From assembly GCF_918741295.1 (NCBI RefSeq), contig NZ_CAKKNB010000001.1, positions 124,001 through 188,000 of the forward strand: 64,000 nt of DNA, given 5' to 3'. Of the stretch, positions 24,700 through 33,125 are shown in pieces; the first letter of the stretch is position 1; each line of letters starts with the position of its first letter. The position numbers and the translations under genes are program-made. The notes below the pieces were generated by a model. It saw only the letters and a program-made list of their open reading frames with translations. It did no database searches and had not been told where the DNA came from. This stretch comes from Aquabacterium sp. CECT 9606 (GTDB taxonomy: Bacteria; Pseudomonadota; Gammaproteobacteria; Burkholderiales; Burkholderiaceae_C).

Positions 24700-25605
24700 A
24701 TGAATTTCAAGCACCTTTACTACTTCTGGGCCACGGCCAAATCCGGCGGTGTCATGAAGGCGGGCGAGCAGTTGCATACCACGCCCCAAACCTTGTCCGG
24801 TCAGATCAAGTTGCTGGAAGCGCAGTTGGGGTGCGCCTTGTTCCACAAGGTGGGGCGCCGGCTGGAGTTGACCACCGAGGGGCGCGTGGCACTGGGCTAC
24901 GCCGAGCAGATCTTTGCCCTTGGCGCCGAACTGGAAGCGGCCGTGGGCCGGGCCCGCAGCGGCCAGACGGTGCTGGATTTTCGGGTGGGCATTGCCGATT
25001 CGGTGCCCAAAGCCATCGCCTACCGCTTGCTGGAGCCTGCCTTGGGTTTGGCCGAGCCGGTGCGCCTGATCTGTCACGAGGGCGATTTCCACAACCTGCT
25101 GGGGCAGATCGCGGTGCACCGCTTGGACCTGGTGATCGCCGACGAACCCATGGACAAGCAGGTCAGCGTCAAAGCCTTCAGCCACGCGCTGGGCACGACG
25201 GCCATGAGTTTTTTCGCCACCCCGGTGTTGAAGGCAAAACTGGAGCTGGGCGGGCGCGCTTTTCCGCAGTGTCTGGACGGTGCCCCGATGCTGCTGCAGG
25301 GCGCGGCGTCCGCCATGCGGCAGCGTCTGGACGTGTGGCTGGCCGAAAACCAGCTGCATCCCCGTGCCATCGGCGAGTTTGATGATGCGGCGTTGATGAA
25401 AGCGTTTGGGGGCGAAGGGCGCGGCGTGTTCATGGCCCCTACCGTGCTGGAGGACGAAACCTGTGCGCAGCATGGGGTGCAGGTGCTGGGCCGCACGTCC
25501 GAGCTGGTGGAGGAGTTCTACGCCATCTCGGTGGAGAGGCGGATCACGCATCCTTGCGTGGTGGCCATCACCCAATCGGCCAGAGAGGCCTTGTTTGGCG
25601 CGTAA
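24700..25605 (+). CDS. LysR-family transcriptional regulator, NhaR-like
   Basis: 301-aa regulator opening MNFKHLYYFWATAKSGGVMK, the NhaR hallmark, with the winged helix over residues 1-60 and the effector domain after about 90. It is a clear paralogue of the regulator at 9-890 (shared LYYFW opening, VRLICHEGDF and DDAALMKAF-like segments), and like it faces a TerC gene. The Shine-Dalgarno is weak (AGG 3 bases before ATG). It converges on the GGDEF gene. Confidence 0.9.
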   Translation: MNFKHLYYFWATAKSGGVMKAGEQLHTTPQTLSGQIKLLEAQLGCALFHKVGRRLELTTEGRVALGYAEQIFALGAELEAAVGRARSGQTVLDFRVGIADSVPKAIAYRLLEPALGLAEPVRLICHEGDFHNLLGQIAVHRLDLVIADEPMDKQVSVKAFSHALGTTAMSFFATPVLKAKLELGGRAFPQCLDGAPMLLQGAASAMRQRLDVWLAENQLHPRAIGEFDDAALMKAFGGEGRGVFMAPTVLEDETCAQHGVQVLGRTSELVEEFYAISVERRITHPCVVAITQSAREALFGA

Positions 25606-25617
25606 TTGGCCAACGGG

Positions 25618-26367
25618 TCAATCAAAAAAAGCGAACCCGGATTTGCTTTCCTTGGCCCGGTACATCGCGTCTTCCGCACGCTCCAGCATCACCTGGGTGG
25701 TGGTGCCATGGGCCGGGCTGATGGCGATGCCGATGCTGGGCCGCACGCTGATCTCCTGCGTGCCGATCCTGAACGGCACCGAGACCACGTCCAGCAGCTT
25801 GCGGGCCAGTCGGCCCAACTGAGCAGCGTCCATCGGGCTGGCGGGCAGGCAAGCAAAGTCGTCGTCGCCCAGGCGGCTCACCATGTCACCGGCGCGCACT
25901 GTTCGGCTCAGGCGCGCGCCCACCAGCCGGAGCACTTCGTCGCCAGTGCCCAATCCGTGAGCATCGTTGATCGCCTTGAAGCCATCCAGATCCAGGTGCA
26001 GCACCGCCAGCGTGCTGCGCTCGGCCTGGGCGTGCAGCAAAGCCTGGTCCAACAGATTGCGGAAGAAACTGCGGTTGGGCAGCGAGGTCAGCCCGTCATG
26101 CAACGCCGCGCGGCGGGCCTGGCGTTCAGGGCTGGGCGGGCTGATCGCTTGGTCTGGCCGATACCATTCGCGCAAGGCTGTAGCGCGCAGTTGCTCGAAG
26201 GCCTCCAGGCATTCGAGCAGGTTGTCTTGAAGCGGCAGCCGGTCGGCCAGGCTGTCGATGGTTTTCTTCAGCCTGGCCTGGACGGCGCGAAACAGGATGT
26301 CCCAATCGTCCGCCTCGACGCGGTCAGCGTGGGCATTCAACAAGGTCTCGGGCAAAATTGGGATCAT
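25618..26367 (-). CDS. Degenerate GGDEF-domain protein
   Basis: 249-aa protein with a helical N-terminal region (1-85) and a GGDEF domain (about 90-249). The nucleotide-binding features HDGLTSLPNR, LHLDLDGFKAIND and GDEVLRLVGARL are present. The signature at residues 167-171 is GDDDF instead of GGDEF, while the inhibitory-site motif RAGD (158-161) is intact at the right five-residue distance. That combination suggests a weak cyclase or a c-di-GMP receptor. The ATG at 26367 is chosen because frame further upstream runs antisense through the Crp gene. It is divergent from a Crp/Fnr regulator. Confidence 0.85.
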   Translation of the reverse strand: MIPILPETLLNAHADRVEADDWDILFRAVQARLKKTIDSLADRLPLQDNLLECLEAFEQLRATALREWYRPDQAISPPSPERQARRAALHDGLTSLPNRSFFRNLLDQALLHAQAERSTLAVLHLDLDGFKAINDAHGLGTGDEVLRLVGARLSRTVRAGDMVSRLGDDDFACLPASPMDAAQLGRLARKLLDVVSVPFRIGTQEISVRPSIGIAISPAHGTTTQVMLERAEDAMYRAKESKSGFAFFD

Positions 26368-26435
26368 CGGGGCCCGCTCCGGGAATAAATCCAGTGAAAC
26401 ATTCGCGACAATGTAGGCAGAGTGCAGCTTGGTCC

Positions 26436-26453
26436 ATGTGTCATTTGACACAT
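26436..26453. promoter_or_regulatory. 18-bp perfect dyad, probable Crp/Fnr-type operator
   Basis: ATGTGTCATTTGACACAT is a perfect inverted repeat. Its TGTGT-N6-ACACA layout has the same spacing as CRP sites (TGTGA-N6-TCACA). It lies 20 bp before the Crp/Fnr gene and 69 bp before the divergent GGDEF gene, so autoregulation and joint control are likely. Confidence 0.65.
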
Positions 26454-26472
26454 CAAAACTGGATGAAATCAC

Positions 26473-27210
26473 ATGCTTGAAGTGCCATGCGCGAGTTGCC
26501 CGCTGAAACCTTTGCCGCTGTTCATCCAGCAGACGCCCGAGGAGCATGCCCTGGTGCAGTCCCTCAAAAAACGCGAGCTGGTTTTGAAGGCGGACGAAAC
26601 GCTGATCCATGAGGGTCAGGTCGATGCGCCACTCTTCACCTTGCTGCAAGGCTGGGCCTTTCGCTACAAGACCTTGAGCGATGGCCGGCGCCAGATACTC
26701 ACTTTTTTGTTGCCCGGCGATTTCATCGGGGTGCAGCAGAAGATGGGTGATGCCGCGGCCCATGGCGTCGACACCCTGACCGATGCCGTCTTCTGTGTCT
26801 TTCAGCGCGACGCACTGTGGGAGCTGCACCGCCGCTCGCCCACCATGGGTTTCAACATCACCTGGTTGACGGCCCACGAAGAATCCCTGGTCGACGACAC
26901 CTTGCTGTCGGTCGGCCGGCGCAGCGCCGAAGAGCGCATCGCGATGCTGTTGATCCTGCTCTTCAAGCGGGCGGCCGCCCTTCAGGCCGATGCGGGCGCC
27001 GAGGGTGTGCGCTTTCCCTTGACGCAGCAGCACATTGCCGACGGCCTGGGCCTGTCGCTGGTGCACACCAACAAAACCTTGCGCAAGCTGGAGCGCCGCG
27101 GCCTGCACCGCATTGCCGATGGGCGGCTGTACATGCGTGACGTGAAAGCCTTGGCGCGCTTGGCCGATTTGTACGGAGACGGGCGGCCACCGCAGCGGCC
27201 CCTGGTTTAG
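26473..27210 (+). CDS. Crp/Fnr-family transcriptional regulator
   Basis: 245-aa regulator with a cyclic-nucleotide-type beta barrel (about 30-140, with LPGDFIGVQQ) and a C-terminal winged helix (LTQQHIADGLGLSLVHTNKT). The N-terminal CASCPLKPLPLF keeps only two of the four FNR cysteines (Cys6, Cys9; plus Cys108 in the barrel), so a 4Fe-4S sensor of the FNR type is unlikely. The cAMP-binding residues of CRP are not evident. It is divergent from the GGDEF gene, with a perfect dyad between them. Confidence 0.9.
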   Translation: MLEVPCASCPLKPLPLFIQQTPEEHALVQSLKKRELVLKADETLIHEGQVDAPLFTLLQGWAFRYKTLSDGRRQILTFLLPGDFIGVQQKMGDAAAHGVDTLTDAVFCVFQRDALWELHRRSPTMGFNITWLTAHEESLVDDTLLSVGRRSAEERIAMLLILLFKRAAALQADAGAEGVRFPLTQQHIADGLGLSLVHTNKTLRKLERRGLHRIADGRLYMRDVKALARLADLYGDGRPPQRPLV

Positions 27211-27211
27211 A

Positions 27212-27769
27212 TCAGGCCCGCAACCGGCTGTGCGCCGGCACGCTGGCCAGCAAAAATTCCATCTGGTCGGCCAGGATGCGACGGCCGCGCAAGATCATGT
27301 CTTCGTGCAGGCTGGGCACATAGGGCAGGTAATAGAGTTGCCAGCCCAGTTCATTGAGTGTGCGGTTGCCCTTGCGGCCATTGCAGTTGCGGCAAGCGGT
27401 GATGCAGTTCTTCCAGGAATCGATGCCACCGCGCGAGGTGGGCACGATGTGCTCGCGGGTGAGGTCGTCGAGCTGGAAGCGGTGGCCGCAGTAAGCGCAG
27501 ACCTGGCGGTCGCGGGCGAAGAGCTTGGGGTTGGACAAGGCCGGCTCCTGGCGCCAGGCCCGGCTGGGGACGCTGCCATGCACCGCGATGATCGGGTGCA
27601 GTTCGAGGCGCGATTGCAGGCCGGTGCGCCGCTGCACGCCGCCGCGCAACACCATGCAAGGCTCGCCCAGTGTCCAGGCGACACCGTCACTGGCATACAA
27701 AACCGCCGCTTCCTTGGCCGACAGCCAAGCCTGCGGGCGGCCTGACACGTCAAGTTGCAGCACGTCCAT
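27212..27769 (-). CDS. HNH endonuclease family protein
   Basis: 185-aa protein with a zinc-finger HNH core: CAYCGHRF, REHIVPTSRGG and CRNCNGRKGNRT (two CxxC pairs around the His-Asn fold). The N-terminal 85 residues resemble the domain common to chromosomal HNH proteins of this type (LQLDVSGRPQAWLSAKEAAV). The reading frame opens at 27895, but the ATG at 27769 has GGAGAGG just upstream. It converges with the Crp gene at a 1-bp gap. A role in DNA repair or defence is possible but not shown. Confidence 0.88.
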   Translation of the reverse strand: MDVLQLDVSGRPQAWLSAKEAAVLYASDGVAWTLGEPCMVLRGGVQRRTGLQSRLELHPIIAVHGSVPSRAWRQEPALSNPKLFARDRQVCAYCGHRFQLDDLTREHIVPTSRGGIDSWKNCITACRNCNGRKGNRTLNELGWQLYYLPYVPSLHEDMILRGRRILADQMEFLLASVPAHSRLRA

Positions 27770-27965
27770 ACAGCCTCTCCACAAAGTCTCCAAAGGGGGA
27801 TTGCTACCTACAGGATAGCGCAAAGATCGCGACACTTTGGCGACAGAACCGGGCCCAAAGCGCCTGAAAACCAAGGGTCGACCCAATCTGCACAACGCGA
27901 TTGTCTAAAAATCCTCAAAAAAAGTTGAACGGAACGCACACATACCGCTTTGTTTTCTGCAAAAT

Positions 27966-27982
27966 AGCACGATCGTTCGTTT
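27966..27982. promoter_or_regulatory. Palindromic motif upstream of TetR gene
   Basis: ACGATCGT (27969-27976), followed by TCGTTTT, lies 24 bp before the likely TTG start of the TetR regulator. It may be the regulator's own operator. I do not find the same site in front of the acyl-CoA dehydrogenase gene. Confidence 0.35.
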
Positions 27983-27999
27983 TATTCCCGGGAGCCTCC

Positions 28000-28743
28000 T
28001 TGTCTGAATCCCTGCACCTCGACGCCAAGCAGACCGCCGACGCGGCGCGCGAGCGTGGGCGCGGCAGTCAAGGTGTGGCCAAGGGCCAGCAAACGCGCGC
28101 CACCATCCTGGAGGCCGCACTGAACCTGGCCTCGCAGATGGGCATCGAGGGCCTGTCGATCGGCGCGCTGGCCGAAGTCACCGGGATGAGCAAGTCGGGC
28201 GTGTTCGCCCACTTCGGCTCGCGCGAAGAACTCCAGATCTCCGTCATCCGCGAATACCACGAGCGTTTTTCCGCCGAGGTCTTCCTGCCCGCCATCCGCG
28301 AAGAGCGCGGCCTGCCCCGCTTGCGCGCCATGTTCGAGGGCTGGGTGGCCATGGTCGCCACTGAAATCGATTCAGGTTGCATCTACATCAGCGGTGCGGT
28401 TGAATTTGACGACCGCCCTGGTCCGGTGCGCGACGCCCTGGCCGGCATGGTGCTGACCTGGCACGGCGCGCTCGACAAGGCGATCCGCATGGCCATGGAC
28501 ATGGGCCACCTGCGCGAAGACACCGACCCGATGCAAATGTTGTTCGAGATCCATGGCCTGATCCTGTCGCTCCACCACGATGCGCGTTTTTTGCGCTCGA
28601 AGGGGGCAGAGGACCGGGCCCGCGCGGCGTTCGAGCGCGTCGTCCAGTTCTATGCACTGGGCGCGCCATCGACACCGTCTGGAATGGTGGCGTCTGACGC
28701 TGCCAAAGCCGGGTTTGCTTCGGCACCCCTGGCAGCCGTTTGA
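28000..28743 (+). CDS. TetR-family transcriptional regulator (fatty-acid gene neighbour)
   Basis: 247-aa regulator. The helix-turn-helix is about residues 30-75 (IGALAEVTGMSKSGVFAHFG), followed by a C-terminal ligand domain of the YxaF/TetR_C type (GCIYISGAVEFDDRPGPVRD). Frame is open from 27901, but the TTG at 28000 follows GGGAG and avoids placing the palindrome inside the gene. It lies 85 bp upstream of the beta-oxidation genes on the same strand and is probably their repressor. Confidence 0.82.
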   Translation: MSESLHLDAKQTADAARERGRGSQGVAKGQQTRATILEAALNLASQMGIEGLSIGALAEVTGMSKSGVFAHFGSREELQISVIREYHERFSAEVFLPAIREERGLPRLRAMFEGWVAMVATEIDSGCIYISGAVEFDDRPGPVRDALAGMVLTWHGALDKAIRMAMDMGHLREDTDPMQMLFEIHGLILSLHHDARFLRSKGAEDRARAAFERVVQFYALGAPSTPSGMVASDAAKAGFASAPLAAV

Positions 28744-28828
28744 CCCCGTCCCACCCTGAAATCACCCATTTAAAAGTGTGATCAGGTCTTTCTCATTAAC
28801 CGTGTTTTTGTGACCGAGGAGCTCCACG

Positions 28829-30619
28829 ATGCCTACTTACAACCCCCCACTGCGCGACATGCAGTTCGTGATTCATGAGCTGCTGGGCGCGGTTGATGAA
28901 TTGAAGAAGATCCCCGCTTACGCCGATCTGGACGCCGACACGGTCAATGCCGTGCTCGAAGAAGGCGGCAAGTTCGCCTCCAAGGTGCTGGCCCCGCTGA
29001 ACCTGGTGGGCGACGTGCAAGGCTGCGTGCTGGACAAGGCCACGCACGAAGTCAAGACCGCCGACGGCTTCAAGGAAGCCTACAAGACCTACACCGAAAA
29101 TGGTTGGTCCGGCCTGAGCGCTGATCCCGAGTGGGGCGGCCAAGGCATGCCTCAGTTGGTGAACCAGGCCGTGTACGAAATGATGAACTCGGCCAACCAG
29201 GCCTGGACCATGTACCCCGGCCTGAGCCACGGCGCGCACGCTGCCCTGGAAGCCCATGGCACTGACGAGCAAAAGAAGATCTACCTGCCCAAGCTGACCA
29301 GCGGCGAGTGGACCGGCACGATGTGCCTGACCGAACCCCATTGCGGCACCGACCTGGGCCTGTTGCGCACCAAGGCCGAGCCCCAGGCCGACGGCACCTA
29401 CAAGATCACCGGCGCCAAGATCTTCATCTCGGCTGGTGAACACGACATGGCCGACAACATCGTCCACCTGGTGCTGGCCCGCCTGCCTGATGCGCCCGAA
29501 GGCTCGAAGGGCATCTCGCTGTTCGTGGTGCCCAAGTTCAACGTGAACGCCGATGGCTCGATCGGTTCGCGCAATGGCATCTTCTGCGCCGGCCTGGAGC
29601 ACAAGATGGGCATCCATGGCAACGCCACGGCCCAGATCGTGCTGGAAAACGCCGTCGGCACCCTGGTGGGCAAGCCCCACCGCGGCCTGCCCGCCATGTT
29701 CGTGATGATGAACGGCGCGCGCCTTGGCGTGGGCAACCAGTCCCTGGGCCTGACGCAAGTCGCTTATGAGAACGCCGTGGCCTACGCCAAGGACCGCGTG
29801 CAGATGCGTGCCCTGTCGGGCCCCAAGCGCCCTGATCTGGCCGCCGATCCCATCATCGTGCACCCCGATGTGCGCAAAATGCTGTTGACCGCGCGTGCTT
29901 ACGCCGAAGGCGCCCGCGCCCTGGTGTACTACACCGCCATCGAACTCGACAAGTCGCACAACCACCCCGATGAAGCCGTCCGCAAGGAATCGGACGACAT
30001 CGTGGCCTTGCTGACCCCAATCGTCAAAGCCTTCATCACCGACAACGCTTTTGAAGCAACGGTGCATTGCCAACAGGTGTATGGCGGCCACGGTTTCATC
30101 CACGAGTGGGGCATGGAGCAGTTCGTGCGCGACGCCCGCATCAACATGATCTACGAAGGCACGAACACCGTGCAATCGCTGGACTTGCTGGGCCGCAAGG
30201 TGCTGGGCGACGCTGGCGCCAAGCTGACCAAGTTCGGCAAGCTGGTGTCTTCCTTCGTGAAGGAAAACGCCGACAACGAAGCCATGCAAGAGTTCACTGG
30301 CCCGCTGGGCGAGCTGGGCAAGAAGGTGCAAGCCTTCACGATGGAAATCGGCATGAAGGGCATGCAGAACCCCGATGAAGTGGGCGCTGCCGCGGTGGAT
30401 TACCTGCGCGTGGTCGGCCACCTGGTGTATTCGTACTTCTTCGCCCGCATGGCCAAGATCGCGCTGGAAAAGCAAGGCTCGGGCGACAAGTTCTACATCG
30501 CCAAGCTGGCCACCGCCCGCTTCTACTTCGCCAAGCTGATGCCTGAAGTCGAAACCCTGATGATCACGGCCAAGGCCGGTCTGAAGCCCCTGACGGAAAT
30601 GGACGAAGCCCTGTTCTAA
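28829..30619 (+). CDS. Acyl-CoA dehydrogenase
   Basis: 596-aa FAD enzyme for the first step of beta-oxidation. The N-terminal, middle and C-terminal ACAD domains are followed by an extra C-terminal domain found in the 600-residue class. Visible motifs are GMCLTEPHCGTDLG, the FAD segment ITGAKIFIS, and the catalytic glutamate region MIYEGTNTVQSLDLLGRK. GAGGAG precedes the ATG. It heads an operon with the bifunctional enzyme and thiolase. Confidence 0.93.
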   Translation: MPTYNPPLRDMQFVIHELLGAVDELKKIPAYADLDADTVNAVLEEGGKFASKVLAPLNLVGDVQGCVLDKATHEVKTADGFKEAYKTYTENGWSGLSADPEWGGQGMPQLVNQAVYEMMNSANQAWTMYPGLSHGAHAALEAHGTDEQKKIYLPKLTSGEWTGTMCLTEPHCGTDLGLLRTKAEPQADGTYKITGAKIFISAGEHDMADNIVHLVLARLPDAPEGSKGISLFVVPKFNVNADGSIGSRNGIFCAGLEHKMGIHGNATAQIVLENAVGTLVGKPHRGLPAMFVMMNGARLGVGNQSLGLTQVAYENAVAYAKDRVQMRALSGPKRPDLAADPIIVHPDVRKMLLTARAYAEGARALVYYTAIELDKSHNHPDEAVRKESDDIVALLTPIVKAFITDNAFEATVHCQQVYGGHGFIHEWGMEQFVRDARINMIYEGTNTVQSLDLLGRKVLGDAGAKLTKFGKLVSSFVKENADNEAMQEFTGPLGELGKKVQAFTMEIGMKGMQNPDEVGAAAVDYLRVVGHLVYSYFFARMAKIALEKQGSGDKFYIAKLATARFYFAKLMPEVETLMITAKAGLKPLTEMDEALF

Positions 30620-30708
30620 TCAACAGGCTTTGCGGGGAAGCGGTGTTTTCAAGCCGCTTCCTCTTTCACCATCTCCACATCCACAGAGTGTTCCGCTAGG
30701 AGAGAACA

Positions 30709-33108
30709 ATGAGTCGATTCAATGTCCGCAAGGTCGCCGTGCTCGGCGCCGGCGTGATGGGCGCGCAGATCGCCGCCCATCTGGTCAATTGCAAGGTGCC
30801 GGTCGTGCTGTTCGACCTGCCCGCCAAGGAAGGTCCCAAGAACGGGATCGTCACCAAGGCCGTCGAAGGCCTGAAGAAGCTGAAGCCCTCGCCCCTGGGC
30901 GTGACCGACGATGCCGTCCTGATCCAGCAAGCCAACTACGAAGAGCACCTCGAAGAGCTGCGCGGTTGCGACCTGATCATCGAAGCCATCGCCGAGCGCC
31001 TGGACTGGAAGGAAGATCTGTACAAGAAGATCGCGCCTTTCGTCAATGACCACGCGATCCTGGCCACCAACACGTCGGGTCTGTCGATCACGGCCATGGC
31101 CAACGTGTTGCCAGAACAGCTGCGTTCGCGCTTCCTGGGCATCCACTTCTTCAACCCTCCGCGCTACATGTACCTGGTCGAGCTGATCCCGACCTCGTAC
31201 ACCAATGCCGTGGTGGTTGACCAGCTCGAAGCCTTCGTGACCACTGCGGTGGGCAAGGGCGTCGTGCGCTGCGAAGACAGCCCCAACTTCATCGCCAACC
31301 GCGTGGGCGTGGCCGGCCTGTTGTTCACCATGATCGAAGTGAAGAACTTCGGCCTGGGCTACGACATCGTCGACGACCTGACCGGCAAGCGCATGGGCCG
31401 TGCTTCTTCGGGCACCTACCGCACCTGTGACGTGGTCGGCATCGACACGATGGCCCACGTGATCAAGACGCTGCAAAACGGCTGCGCCAGCGATCCTTTC
31501 GCCGCCGCCTTCGCCACGCCTGCCGATGTGCAAGCGCTGCTGGACAAGGGCAACTTTGGCCAGAAGACCAAGGCCGGCTTCTTCAAGAAGGATGGCAAGG
31601 TCATCACGCAATTCGACGTGAAGACCGGCGAGTACGTGCCTGCTGGCAACAAGGCCGACAAGGAAGTCACCGACATCCTGCGCAAGCCCGCCGCCGAGCG
31701 CTTGAAGGCCCTGCGCGAGTCGAGCAACCCGCAAGCCCAGTTCATCTGGGCGATGCTGCGCAACGGCTTCCACTACGCCGCCGTGACCGGTGAAAGCATC
31801 GCCGACACCTGCCGCGACGTGGACCTGGCCCTGCGCTGGGGCTACGGCATGAAGCAAGGCCCTTTCGAGATCTGGCAGGAAGCCGGCTGGAAGCAAGTGG
31901 CCGAGTGGGTCAAGGCCGACATCGACGCTGGCAAGGCCATCACCAAGACGCCGCTGCCCGCCTGGGTGTTCGACGGCCGTGACGGCGTGCACACGCCCGA
32001 AGGCTCGTGGAGCCCCGCCAAGAAGACCTACGTGCCGCAACGCAAGCTGCCCGTGTACGACCGCCAGTTCTTCCGCGAAGACGTGCTGGGTTCGGGCACC
32101 AAGTCGGCCGACACGGCTGGCAAGACGCTGCATGAAGACGCCGCCATCCGCCTGTGGACGTTGGACGACGAAGTGGTCATCGCCTCGATCAAGTCGAAGA
32201 TGCACACCATCTCCGCCGAAGTCACCGGTGGTCTGGCCAAGGGCCTGCAACTGGCCGAAGAAAGCTACAAGGGCCTGGTGATCTGGTCGCAAGACGGCCC
32301 GTTCTCGGCCGGCGCCGACCTGCAATCGATGATGCCCGCCTTCATGTCGGGTGGCGGCAAGGCCATTGCCCCCTTCGAGAAGCAACTGCAGGACTTCATG
32401 CTGAGCCTGCGCTACAGCAACGTGCCTTCCGTGGCGGCCGTTCACGGCCTGGCCCTGGGTGGCGGTTGCGAACTGGCTGTGCACGCGTCCAAGCGCGTCG
32501 CTGCCATGGAAAGCTATGTGGGTCTGGTCGAAGTCGGCGTGGGTTTGATCCCTGGCGGCGGTGGCCTGGCTTACCTGGCCCGCCGCGCGGCCGAGCTGCT
32601 GGAGCCGTCCAAGGGCGTGTCCGGCCAGATCGGTGGCGACCTGATCGGTTTCATCAAGGAAGCCTTCCAGGCGGCCGCGATGGCCAAGGTGGCCACCTCG
32701 GCCATCGAAGCCAAGAAGTACGGCTACCTGATCGACGGCGACGTGATCGTCCCCAACAAGGACGAGCTGCTCTACGTGGCGATCGCCCAGGTCAAGGCCA
32801 TGTACGAGTCGGGCTACCGTGCCCCGGCCAAGCGTACCTTCCCGGTCGCCGGCCGCAACGTCAAGGCCACGCTGCAATCCTCGCTGATCAACATGCGTGA
32901 CGGCGGCTTCATCAGCGCCCACGACTACCTGATCAGCTCGGCCATCGCCGACGTGCTGACCGGCGGTGACGTCGACTACGGCACGCAAGTGACCGAGGAA
33001 TACCTGCACGCCCTGGAGCGCAAGCACTTCTGCTCGCTGCTGGACAACCCCAAGACGCAAGAGCGCATCATGGGCATGCTGTCCACCGGCAAGCCCGTCC
33101 GCAACTGA
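30709..33108 (+). CDS. 3-hydroxyacyl-CoA dehydrogenase / enoyl-CoA hydratase (FadN-like)
   Basis: 799-aa fusion. The N-terminal NAD-binding hydroxyacyl-CoA dehydrogenase has VAVLGAGVMGAQIAAHL and the catalytic HFFNPPRYM. The enoyl-CoA hydratase domain comes last, with GPFSAGADLQSM and GLALGGGCELAVHASKR. This domain order (dehydrogenase first) is that of FadN, not E. coli FadB. It carries out hydration and NAD-dependent oxidation of enoyl-CoA. AGGAG precedes the ATG. The thiolase follows 17 bp later. Confidence 0.93.
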   Translation: MSRFNVRKVAVLGAGVMGAQIAAHLVNCKVPVVLFDLPAKEGPKNGIVTKAVEGLKKLKPSPLGVTDDAVLIQQANYEEHLEELRGCDLIIEAIAERLDWKEDLYKKIAPFVNDHAILATNTSGLSITAMANVLPEQLRSRFLGIHFFNPPRYMYLVELIPTSYTNAVVVDQLEAFVTTAVGKGVVRCEDSPNFIANRVGVAGLLFTMIEVKNFGLGYDIVDDLTGKRMGRASSGTYRTCDVVGIDTMAHVIKTLQNGCASDPFAAAFATPADVQALLDKGNFGQKTKAGFFKKDGKVITQFDVKTGEYVPAGNKADKEVTDILRKPAAERLKALRESSNPQAQFIWAMLRNGFHYAAVTGESIADTCRDVDLALRWGYGMKQGPFEIWQEAGWKQVAEWVKADIDAGKAITKTPLPAWVFDGRDGVHTPEGSWSPAKKTYVPQRKLPVYDRQFFREDVLGSGTKSADTAGKTLHEDAAIRLWTLDDEVVIASIKSKMHTISAEVTGGLAKGLQLAEESYKGLVIWSQDGPFSAGADLQSMMPAFMSGGGKAIAPFEKQLQDFMLSLRYSNVPSVAAVHGLALGGGCELAVHASKRVAAMESYVGLVEVGVGLIPGGGGLAYLARRAAELLEPSKGVSGQIGGDLIGFIKEAFQAAAMAKVATSAIEAKKYGYLIDGDVIVPNKDELLYVAIAQVKAMYESGYRAPAKRTFPVAGRNVKATLQSSLINMRDGGFISAHDYLISSAIADVLTGGDVDYGTQVTEEYLHALERKHFCSLLDNPKTQERIMGMLSTGKPVRN

Positions 33109-33125
33109 TCGATCGGAGCATCCAA

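Noticed and set aside
23085-25382. 765-codon plus-strand open frame antisense to the BI-1 and TerC genes
   Set aside because: Its translation is rich in His/Gln/Asp/Arg with no domain, and it runs opposite to two clear membrane protein genes. It is a high-GC antisense shadow.
26368-27108. N-terminal extension of the GGDEF protein to 496 residues
   Set aside because: The extension lies antisense to the well-supported Crp/Fnr gene and is low-complexity; an ATG at 26367 gives a complete domain protein.
26473-27210. Oxygen-sensing FNR with a 4Fe-4S cluster
   Set aside because: Only Cys6 and Cys9 of the N-terminal cluster motif are present; a proline follows where the third FNR cysteine is expected.
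30649-33060. 803-codon minus-strand frame opposite the FadN-like gene
   Set aside because: Shadow of strongly biased third positions; no ribosome site or recognisable domain.
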